Of a DNA stretch of 9,370 bases, positions 1-5,329 are shown piece after piece. The notes below the pieces were generated by a model, which saw only the letters and a program-made list of their open reading frames with translations, was not told the DNA's origin and searched no databases. A program made the position numbers and the translations under genes. Origin of the DNA: Pseudorhodobacter sp. (GTDB lineage: Bacteria > Pseudomonadota > Alphaproteobacteria > Rhodobacterales > Rhodobacteraceae). Position 1 is the stretch's first letter. Each line of letters starts with the position of its first letter. The stretch spans positions 1 through 9,370 of the forward strand of contig JAHEDL010000085.1 of assembly GCA_024641255.1 (NCBI GenBank), in the 5' to 3' direction.

Positions 1-887
1 TGAACCCCGATGATTTGCGTCGTGCAGACGCCATCGAAGTCGTGGTCGGGCAGGGCGCCAAACCGGGCGGCGGCGGCATGCTGCTGGGTCAGAAAATCTC
101 TGACCGCGTCGCGATGATGCGCAACTTGCCCAAAGGCATCGACCAGCGCTCCGCTTGCCGTCACCCCGACTGGACCGGCCCCGACGATCTTGAAATCAAG
201 ATCATGGAGATCCGCGAAATCACCGACTGGGAAAAGCCGATCTACGTCAAAATCGGCGGCGCACGCCCCTACTACGACACCGCTCTGGCGGTCAAAGCCG
301 GTGCTGACGTGGTTGTGCTGGACGGTATGCAAGGCGGCACCGCCGCCACGCAAGACGTGTTCATCGAAAACGTCGGCATGCCGATCCTGGCCTGTATCCC
401 GCTGGCGGTAAAGGCGCTGCAAGACCTTGGCATGCACCGCAAAGTGCAACTGATCGTCTCGGGCGGCATCCGCACCGGTGCCGATGTGGCCAAAGCCATG
501 GCGCTTGGCGCTGACGCCGTCGCCATCGGCACCGCCGCCTTGGTCGCCTTGGGTGACAACGACCCGAAATGGGAAGCCGAATACAACAAACTCGGCACCA
601 CCGCCGGCGCCTATGACGATTGGCACGAAGGCAAAGACCCGGTCGGCATCACCACGCAAGACCCGGAACTCTTCAACCGCTTCGACCCGATCCTTGGTGG
701 CCGCCGCCTGAAGAACTACCTCAAGGTGATGACGCTCGAAGCGCAAACCATCGCGCGCGCCTGCGGCAAGAACCACCTGCACAACCTTGAACCGGAAGAC
801 CTCTGCGCGCTGACCATCGAAGGCGCCGCAATGGCCGGCGTGCCGCTTGCCGGCACCAGCTGGATCCCCGGCAAAAACGGTTTCTAA
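1..887 (+). CDS. mgsC: N-methylglutamate synthase subunit C / GlxD-like glutamate synthase FMN domain (5' partial)
   Basis: The gene is cut by the left edge. The frame is open from base 3, giving 294 visible residues to TAA at 885-887; a TTG at 15 is internal, not the start. It matches the C-terminal FMN-binding synthase domain of the glutamate synthase large subunit in its stand-alone MgsC/GlxD form. Visible motifs are VKIGGARPYY, then VVVLDGMQGGTAATQD (substrate/FMN barrel loop), and VSGGIRTGADVAKAMALGAD followed by AIGTAAL (FMN phosphate site). In the NMG pathway this cytoplasmic subunit, with MgsA and MgsB, moves methylamine from gamma-glutamylmethylamide onto 2-oxoglutarate to make N-methylglutamate. 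The cysteine cluster that binds 3Fe-4S in ordinary GltB is absent from the equivalent loop. GmaS follows 94 bases later. The close alternative is GlxD of the rhizobial glxABCD-glnT set; sequence alone does not separate them, but the nearby tmm favours a methylamine role. Confidence 0.8.
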   Translation, partial: NPDDLRRADAIEVVVGQGAKPGGGGMLLGQKISDRVAMMRNLPKGIDQRSACRHPDWTGPDDLEIKIMEIREITDWEKPIYVKIGGARPYYDTALAVKAGADVVVLDGMQGGTAATQDVFIENVGMPILACIPLAVKALQDLGMHRKVQLIVSGGIRTGADVAKAMALGADAVAIGTAALVALGDNDPKWEAEYNKLGTTAGAYDDWHEGKDPVGITTQDPELFNRFDPILGGRRLKNYLKVMTLEAQTIARACGKNHLHNLEPEDLCALTIEGAAMAGVPLAGTSWIPGKNGF

Positions 888-893
888 CCTCTC

Positions 894-922
894 ACGGGTC
901 GCCCGCACCGGCGACCCGTTTT
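894..922 (+). terminator. Intercistronic terminator/attenuator hairpin between mgsC and gmaS
   Basis: A perfect 10-bp stem (ACGGGTCGCC at 894-903 with GGCGACCCGT at 910-919) has a 6-base loop and runs into TTTT at 919-922. It begins seven bases after the mgsC stop. It has the form of an intrinsic terminator, though the T run is short, so partial read-through into gmaS is plausible. It could also be an mRNA stabiliser that sets the ratio of the two products. Confidence 0.7.
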
Positions 923-936
923 CATATCTGCAAGAT

Positions 937-953
937 CAGGCGACCAACGCCTG
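937..953 (+). promoter_or_regulatory. Second small hairpin in the gmaS leader
   Basis: CAGGCG (937-942) pairs perfectly with CGCCTG (948-953) around a 5-base loop, 28 bases before the gmaS ATG. The ribosome-binding site lies outside the stem. With the hairpin at 894-919 it makes two tandem stems in a 94-base spacer. A regulatory role is inference only. Confidence 0.35.
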
Positions 954-970
954 CCGAAAAATACCAACCG

Positions 971-974
971 GGAG
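971..974 (+). promoter_or_regulatory. Ribosome-binding site fixing the gmaS start
   Basis: GGAG (part of GGGAG) lies seven bases before ATG 982. The frame is open further upstream to 847, into the end of mgsC, but no upstream start has a comparable site, and homology to the family begins at 982. This start is therefore preferred. Confidence 0.7.
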
Positions 975-981
975 CGACCAA

Positions 982-2289
982 ATGGTCAAAGACTTAGCTG
1001 CCTACGCCAAGGAAAAGGGCGTCAAATATTTTATGGTTTCCTACACCGATTTGTTCGGTTCGCAGCGCGCCAAACTGGTGCCTGCCCAAGCCATCAATGA
1101 TATGGCTGTCGATGGCGCCGGATTTGCCGGCTTTGCCACCTGGCTTGATCTGACGGCCGCCCACCCCGACATGATGGCCGTGCCGGACCCATCCTCGGTG
1201 ATCCAGTTGCCGTGGAAAAAAGAAGTCGCCTGGCTCGCCTCGAACTGCGTGATGGAGGGCAAGCCGGTTGCCCAAGCCCCGCGCAACGTGCTGCGCAAAC
1301 TGGTCGACGAAGCCGCAAAAGAGGGCCTGCGCGTCAAAACCGGGGTCGAGCCGGAGTTCTTTCTGCTGACCCCCGAAGGTGACCGCGTCGCCGACCCTTA
1401 CGACAACGCCGAAAAGCCCTGCTATGACCAGCAGGCGATGATGCGGCAGTATGACGTGATCTCCGAAGTCTGCGACTACATGTTGGAACTGGGCTGGGAA
1501 GCCTACCAGAACGACCATGAAGACGCGACCGGCCAGTATGAAATGAACTGGAAATACGACGACGTTCTGCAAACCGCCGACAAGCACAGCTTCTTCAAGT
1601 TCATGATGAAGTCGGTGGCCGAAAAGCACGGTCTGCGCTGCACCTTCATGCCAAAACCGTTCAAGGGTCTGACCGGTTCGGGCTGCCATGCGCATATCTC
1701 TGTCTGGGATCTGGAAGGCAAGAAGAACGCGTTTTCCGACGACACCAAGGAGCTTGGCCTCTCTGATCGTGGCCGCACCTTCCTTGGCGGCATCATGAAA
1801 CACGCCTCCGCACTGGCGGCGATCTGCAACCCGACCGTCAACAGCTATAAGCGTATCAACGCGCCGCGCACCTCTTCGGGCGCAACCTGGGCACCGAACA
1901 CCGTGACCTGGACGGGCAACAACCGCACCCATATGGTGCGCGTCCCCGGTCCGGGCCGCTTTGAATTGCGTCTGCCCGATGGCGCGGCCAACCCCTACCT
2001 GATGCAGGCCGTGATCCTTGCCGCTGGCCTTGATGGCGTGCGCACTAAGGCCGACCCCGGCCCGCGCTATGACATCGACATGTATACCCAAGGCCACACC
2101 ATCACCGGTGCGCCGAAACTGCCGCTGAACCTGCTTGACGCGCTGCGCGACTACGACAAGGACGCGACGTTGAAGTCAATGATGGGCGAAGAATTCTCGG
2201 CCGCCTACCTCAAGCTGAAGAACAAGGAATGGGACAGCTTCGTTGGCCATTTCTCGCGCTGGGAACACGAAAACACCCTCGACATCTAA
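982..2289 (+). CDS. gmaS: Gamma-glutamylmethylamide synthetase (type III glutamine synthetase family, GlnT-like)
   Basis: A cytoplasmic protein of 435 residues with the glutamine synthetase fold. GmaS joins methylamine to the gamma-carboxyl of glutamate using ATP, giving gamma-glutamylmethylamide, the first step of the indirect (NMG) methylamine pathway and the substrate of the Mgs enzyme. In order along the protein: an N-terminal beta-grasp domain; VEPEFF (122-127, metal-binding glutamates); NDHEDATGQYEMNW (177-190), a signature I associate with GmaS/GlnT rather than GlnA; GSGCHAHISVW (232-242, ATP and glutamate site); NPTVNSYKR (283-291); and RFELRLPDGAANPYL (326-340), the C-terminal active-site strand. 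Length agrees with known GmaS proteins of about 430-450 residues. A GGAG site supports the ATG at 982. It lies downstream of mgsC, with two hairpins between. Homologues are often annotated simply as glutamine synthetase; genuine ammonia-dependent GlnT activity is the main alternative. The family is secure, the substrate is inferred from neighbours. Confidence 0.82.
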   Translation: MVKDLAAYAKEKGVKYFMVSYTDLFGSQRAKLVPAQAINDMAVDGAGFAGFATWLDLTAAHPDMMAVPDPSSVIQLPWKKEVAWLASNCVMEGKPVAQAPRNVLRKLVDEAAKEGLRVKTGVEPEFFLLTPEGDRVADPYDNAEKPCYDQQAMMRQYDVISEVCDYMLELGWEAYQNDHEDATGQYEMNWKYDDVLQTADKHSFFKFMMKSVAEKHGLRCTFMPKPFKGLTGSGCHAHISVWDLEGKKNAFSDDTKELGLSDRGRTFLGGIMKHASALAAICNPTVNSYKRINAPRTSSGATWAPNTVTWTGNNRTHMVRVPGPGRFELRLPDGAANPYLMQAVILAAGLDGVRTKADPGPRYDIDMYTQGHTITGAPKLPLNLLDALRDYDKDATLKSMMGEEFSAAYLKLKNKEWDSFVGHFSRWEHENTLDI

Positions 2290-2305
2290 GTCATAGCCGC
2301 GAAAA

Positions 2306-2340
2306 CAAAGGGGGCGTCCGGCCGGTTCGGGCGCCCTTTG
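2306..2340 (+). terminator. Hairpin terminator after gmaS
   Basis: Beginning 17 bases after the gmaS stop, CAAAGGG pairs with CCCTTTG. After a two-G bulge, CGTCC pairs with GGGCG through one G-U pair, giving a 12-bp stem with a 9-base loop. There is no T run afterwards, so termination would be weak or factor-assisted. It marks the likely end of the mgs-gmaS transcript. Confidence 0.6.
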
Positions 2341-2772
2341 CAATGCGCAGGACGAAATCACGTCCACCCGACGAAGCCAGACAAAACCGCCTCCGGCCTC
2401 GTCGCGTCATCTGCACAGCACGGTCACGACCAAACCTATGCCCGCCATCGCGCCCCTGCACCGCTAGCTCCGCAGCGAAACCTCCGACCACCAGCCGTAA
2501 AATCCGCCCTGCGAAACCGCCAAGAACCCGCCCAAACACCCATCGCTGCCAACCCAATCTTCGCGTCCCATGTCAGCACACCGCGCATTGCCACCTGATC
2601 CCGTTAGAAATCCGCGCAGAACCCAGCCGCCATCCCCACCCATCCGCGCAAAAGCTGAACCAAACAGCTGGCCCCCACATCCTCTTGGCCTAAATATCCC
2701 CGCCGGAGGCTTCTCGCCGCACCACCCCGCGCCCCGCCCGCCACCCCAAAACCCACCACAGGACAACCCGCC
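2341..2772. other. 432-base intergenic region, C-rich and G-poor on the + strand
   Basis: No convincing gene is seen. The + strand is rich in C and A with many CCGCC, CACC and ACCC words and few G runs, so several short frames stay open by composition alone. It holds one copy of a 19-bp GC-rich element (2692-2710), a small AGCTG/CAGCT stem (2653-2669), and a weak hint of a decayed small membrane protein on the minus strand (2407-2571). A convincing promoter for the amidotransferase was not found, though one must exist if the hairpin at 2306-2340 terminates. Confidence 0.5.
2692..2710 (+). repeat. GC-rich intergenic element, copy 1 (upstream of amidotransferase)
   Basis: The sequence is AAATATCCCCGCCGGAGGC. 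It matches the copy at 3544-3562 at 17 of 19 positions, in the same orientation. It contains a small TCC/GGA-type stem around CGCC and a GGAGG word. It lies 62 bases before the amidotransferase ATG. Elements of this form are, to my recollection, frequent between genes in Rhodobacterales; their function is not known to me. Confidence 0.5.
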
Positions 2773-3495
2773 ATGCACATCCTGATCTTCCAGCATCTCG
2801 CCGTTGAAACCGCAGGCATCTTCCTCGAATTCTGGCAGGCTGCGGGCCACAGCGTCAGCACCGTCGCGCTGGATCAGGGTGACCCGATTCCACCGCTGGC
2901 CGACTTCGATCTGCTGGCGGTGATGGGCGGCCCGATGGATGTCTGGCAAGAAGATCTGCACCCGTGGCTGGTGGCCGAAAAGTCCGCCATCCGGGCATGG
3001 GTGCAAGACCTTGGTCGGCCCTATTTCGGCATTTGCCTTGGCCACCAATTGCTTGCCGTCGCCTTGGGCGGGCAGGCGGCGGTGATGGTGCAGCCCGAAG
3101 TTGGCCTAACCCTTGTCACGCAAACCGCGCAGGGCAGGGCGGATGCGCTGTTTTCCGGTCTGCCGGTGCAGATGCAAACTCTGCAATGGCATGGCGTCGA
3201 AGTCACAAAGCTGCCGCCCGATACGGTGGTTCTGGCCGAAAACCCGGTCTGCGCGGTGCAGGCAATGCGGGTCGGGCGCCACGCCTATGGCGTGCAATAT
3301 CACTTGGAAATCCTGCCAACGACGGTGGCAGACTGGAACGCCATCCCGGAATATCGCGCAGCGCTGCATCGCGCCATCGGGCCAAAGGCGGCGCAAGACT
3401 TGATGGACGACACCGCAGCCCAGTTGCCAACTTTCCGCGCCACCGCCGCGCAGATCAACGCCAACCTGATGCAACTGCTGCACCAAAGCGGCTAA
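2773..3495 (+). CDS. Class I (type 1) glutamine amidotransferase domain protein, GuaA-N-terminal-like
   Basis: A 240-residue, stand-alone class I glutamine amidotransferase domain without a fused synthetase. The nucleophile elbow is GICLGHQLLA with Cys88; the His-Glu pair is in YGVQYHLEI (His177, Glu179), so the Cys-His-Glu triad is intact. MGGPMDVW (51-58) supplies the oxyanion-side glycines. There is no signal peptide or membrane segment. The start ATG 2773 has AGGA nine bases upstream. The C-terminal 60 residues are an alanine-rich helical tail seen in this GMP-synthase-like subgroup. Such proteins are cytosolic; most have no known partner and are annotated only as glutamine amidotransferases. 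Some relatives of the wider fold (PuuD type) hydrolyse gamma-glutamyl amides instead of feeding ammonia to a synthetase. Being next to gmaS makes that worth considering, but the two are 483 bases apart with a hairpin between, so co-transcription is doubtful. The gene converges on tmm. The family is sure, the substrate unknown. Confidence 0.85.
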   Translation: MHILIFQHLAVETAGIFLEFWQAAGHSVSTVALDQGDPIPPLADFDLLAVMGGPMDVWQEDLHPWLVAEKSAIRAWVQDLGRPYFGICLGHQLLAVALGGQAAVMVQPEVGLTLVTQTAQGRADALFSGLPVQMQTLQWHGVEVTKLPPDTVVLAENPVCAVQAMRVGRHAYGVQYHLEILPTTVADWNAIPEYRAALHRAIGPKAAQDLMDDTAAQLPTFRATAAQINANLMQLLHQSG

Positions 3496-3543
3496 CCACC
3501 CCGCGCAGGCTGCCCGCCCACGCCGCCACAATTGCTCTTTTGA

Positions 3544-3562
3544 AAATACTCCCGCCGGAGGC
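3544..3562 (+). repeat. GC-rich intergenic element, copy 2 (downstream of amidotransferase)
   Basis: AAATACTCCCGCCGGAGGC begins 49 bases after the amidotransferase stop. It differs from copy 1 at only two adjacent positions and lies in the same orientation. CTCC/GGAG can form a 4-bp stem with a CGCC loop. It could be part of a transcription end signal for the upstream gene, or a dispersed genomic repeat. Confidence 0.5.
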
Positions 3563-3684
3563 GTCCTTTCCAAAATGCGCTCGGCCTACACTCCCGGCGC
3601 GCCGCCCAAAGGATTACCAAAACCTGAATCAGTCAGGCCTAAGCCTTTGATTTTCCGTCACACCAAAGCCGTCGCACTGACGGA

Positions 3685-3716
3685 CAACAAAAAAGGCCCC
3701 GCTTGCGCAGGGCCTT
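3685..3716 (-). terminator. Intrinsic terminator of tmm
   Basis: Read on the minus strand, AAGGCCC and GGGCCTT form a 7-bp stem with a 10-base loop, followed by a run of Ts (the A run at 3689-3694 on the + strand). It starts about 20 bases after the tmm stop. This is a classical rho-independent terminator. It may also stop transcripts coming from the convergent amidotransferase gene. Confidence 0.85.
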
Positions 3717-3737
3717 CATTCTGTCTTTCAAACAGCC

Positions 3738-5081
3738 TCAGTTGCGCAGATAGGCTTCCATGCTGTCCTCCAGCGCGTCCTTCCACGGCGTGTGATGGAT
3801 CGGCGCCATCGTGCCGGTAATCACCGACCGGTAGGCGTGGTTGCGGAACTCCATGATCCCCGCCGCCTTGTGGTCCTTCCATTCAAAGAACGCCTCGCAG
3901 GCCCCATCGACGTTGAACGACGGATAGTCGGTCTCAGCGATCAGTTCCTTCACATAGTCGCCCTGATAATGGATGGCGTCATGCGCGTCTTTGCCCGCAT
4001 CTTCGCCCGCCACACGGTCCGCGACATCCTTGACCAGCACCGCCTTGTCGGTCGGAATCGCAATCCGCCCCATGATTGCATCACGCACCCACCAAGCTTG
4101 GGCGTCGAACATGTTGAAGGTAAACCACTGGTCCTGCATGCCGACGTAGAACAGCTTCGGATTGTGAACCCAAGCTACACCCTTATACAGATCCGCCGCC
4201 GCCAAGCGGTTTGCGGTTTTCAGCCGCAGATCATCGGGCAGGAACGGGAAGTGATGTTTATACCCGGTGCACAGAATGATCGCGTCGACCTTCTTCGACG
4301 TGCCGTCCTTGAAGTAAGCCGTGGTCTCGTCAACATGATCCAGCGCGGGAACTTCTTTCCAGTTGTCCGGCCAGTTGAACCCCATCGGTGCGTTGCGGTA
4401 AGCCACCGTGATCGACTTGGCGCCATATTTCCAGCATTGCGACCCGATATCTTCGGCCGAATAGCTAGACCCCAGCAGCAAGATATCCTTGCCGTTGAAC
4501 TCCATCGCGTCGCGGAAATCATGCGCGTGCAGCACACGGCCGCCGAATTTATCAAATCCCGGATATTCCGGTACGTTCGGCGTCGAGAAGTGGCCCGAAG
4601 CAACGATCACGTTGTCAAACTCTTCCTCATACATCCGGTCGGCCTTCAGATCATGCGCCATGACCGTGAAGTTGCCCTTGTCTTCATTATATTTCACAAA
4701 GCGCACCGGATGGCGGAAACGGATCCAGTCGCGCACCCCGGCCTTTTTCACGCGGCCTTCGATGTAGTCAAACAGCACGGCGCGCGGCGGATAGCTGGCG
4801 ATCTGTTTGCCAAAATGCTCTTCGAACGAATAATCGGCGAACTCCAGCCCTTCCTTCGGCCCGTTCGACCAAAGATAGCGATACATTGAGCAGTGCACCG
4901 GCTCGCCGTATTCATCCAAGCCGGTGCGCCATGTATAGTTCCAAAGACCACCCCAGTTGTCTTGCTTTTCAAAGCAAACAATCTCGGGGATATCGGCCCC
5001 CTTCTTTGCCGCCGATTGAAAGGCGCGCAGCTGGGCCAGACCGGATGGGCCGGCACCGATGACGGCGATACGTTTCTTCAT
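3738..5081 (-). CDS. tmm: Trimethylamine monooxygenase (bacterial flavin-containing monooxygenase)
   Basis: A 447-residue cytosolic FAD- and NADPH-dependent monooxygenase that oxidises trimethylamine to trimethylamine N-oxide. Along the protein: FAD dinucleotide site [12 protein letters not shown] (7-18); [17 protein letters not shown] (38-54) and YLWSNGPKE (69-77), whose Asn73 corresponds to the active-site Asn known from the Methylophaga enzyme; the FMO fingerprint [11 protein letters not shown] (179-189, FxGxxxHxxxF); NADPH site [12 protein letters not shown] (202-213) containing Tyr207, a position highlighted in the Roseovarius Tmm structure; ILCTGY (269-274); and [10 protein letters not shown] (314-323). 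These segments, and overall resemblance to Methylocella and roseobacter Tmm, separate it from generic FMOs and Baeyer-Villiger enzymes. The ATG at 5081 is chosen because GGAGG sits five bases upstream; a TTG four codons earlier overlaps that site. It is transcribed alone, divergent from the ureohydrolase and convergent with the amidotransferase. The neighbouring mgsC-gmaS supports a methylated-amine role. Confidence 0.93.
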   Translation of the reverse strand: MKKRIAVIGAGPSGLAQLRAFQSAAKKGADIPEIVCFEKQDNWGGLWNYTWRTGLDEYGEPVHCSMYRYLWSNGPKEGLEFADYSFEEHFGKQIASYPPRAVLFDYIEGRVKKAGVRDWIRFRHPVRFVKYNEDKGNFTVMAHDLKADRMYEEEFDNVIVASGHFSTPNVPEYPGFDKFGGRVLHAHDFRDAMEFNGKDILLLGSSYSAEDIGSQCWKYGAKSITVAYRNAPMGFNWPDNWKEVPALDHVDETTAYFKDGTSKKVDAIILCTGYKHHFPFLPDDLRLKTANRLAAADLYKGVAWVHNPKLFYVGMQDQWFTFNMFDAQAWWVRDAIMGRIAIPTDKAVLVKDVADRVAGEDAGKDAHDAIHYQGDYVKELIAETDYPSFNVDGACEAFFEWKDHKAAGIMEFRNHAYRSVITGTMAPIHHTPWKDALEDSMEAYLRN

Positions 5082-5086
5082 AACAT

Positions 5087-5091
5087 CCTCC
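5087..5091 (-). promoter_or_regulatory. Ribosome-binding site deciding the tmm start
   Basis: GGAGG on the minus strand lies five bases before the ATG at 5081. The upstream in-frame TTG at 5093 overlaps this site and has no good site of its own, so the shorter 447-residue product is preferred. Confidence 0.8.
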
Positions 5092-5132
5092 AAGTTGTCC
5101 GCGTCCGAAGCGCGATCTTTTGCTTTGACGAG

Positions 5133-5162
5133 AGGCTAGCGAGAGATCAGCTTTGATGTCAA
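5133..5162 (-). promoter_or_regulatory. Candidate tmm promoter
   Basis: On the minus strand a perfect TTGACA (+ strand 5157-5162) is followed after 18 bases by TAGCCT (5133-5138). The -35 matches consensus fully, the -10 weakly. This would give a leader of roughly 45 bases before the tmm ATG. A perfect TATAAT on the same strand (5163-5168) has no partner -35 at normal spacing. Confidence 0.4.
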
Positions 5163-5163
5163 A
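5152..5163. promoter_or_regulatory. Palindrome overlapping the tmm -35 element
   Basis: TTTGA-TG-TCAAA is a 12-bp inverted repeat with 5-bp arms, lying over the TTGACA of the candidate tmm promoter. An operator in this place would block or assist RNA polymerase directly. It is short enough to occur by chance in an A/T-rich stretch. Confidence 0.3.
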
Positions 5164-5265
5164 TTATATTCCTGTTGGGAAAATGATCCCTGAAATAAAT
5201 CTTTTTTCCTGCCTGTAAAATCAGCATTTCAGACCCTCGCTCTGGGCTGGACATTGATGAAATCC

Positions 5266-5287
5266 TGCTGACACTCTGCTGTCAGCA
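5266..5287. promoter_or_regulatory. Perfect inverted repeat upstream of the ureohydrolase gene (candidate operator)
   Basis: TGCTGACA (5266-5273) and TGTCAGCA (5280-5287) are exact 8-bp inverted arms around a 6-base spacer, centred about 53 bases before the ATG at 5330. Arm centres are 14 bases apart. It has no T run, so a protein-binding site is likelier than a terminator. Its place in a divergent region means it could control the ureohydrolase, tmm or both. The regulator is not in the window. Confidence 0.5.
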
Positions 5288-5329
5288 TAAATGCGGCCCA
5301 TTGCGGCGCCACTTTGAAGGAAAAGCCAA

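Noticed and set aside
847..981. An N-terminal extension of gmaS overlapping the end of mgsC
   Set aside because: It would add 45 residues outside family homology, cross the terminator hairpin, and ignore the good GGAG site before ATG 982.
994..2097. A long open frame on the minus strand opposite gmaS (over 360 codons)
   Set aside because: It lies wholly inside a well-supported gene, is low in recognisable motifs, and is expected from high GC at third codon positions.
2464..3048. A 194-codon minus-strand frame running from the amidotransferase 5' half into the spacer
   Set aside because: Its first half is antisense to a conserved gene and glycine-rich by composition; only the last part in the spacer is kept as a weak pseudogene hint.
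3635..3683. Small inverted repeats AGGC/GCCT and CCGTCA-N17-TGACGG after the amidotransferase gene
   Set aside because: Short arms or a long loop without a T run; not convincing as a terminator beside the much stronger one at 3685-3716.
3792..4889. A long open frame on the + strand opposite tmm
   Set aside because: Same reason: antisense shadow of a strongly conserved gene, with no ribosome site and no family resemblance.
5177..5190. GGGA-N6-TCCC inverted repeat in the divergent region
   Set aside because: Arms of only four bases in an A/T-rich context; too weak to call an operator.
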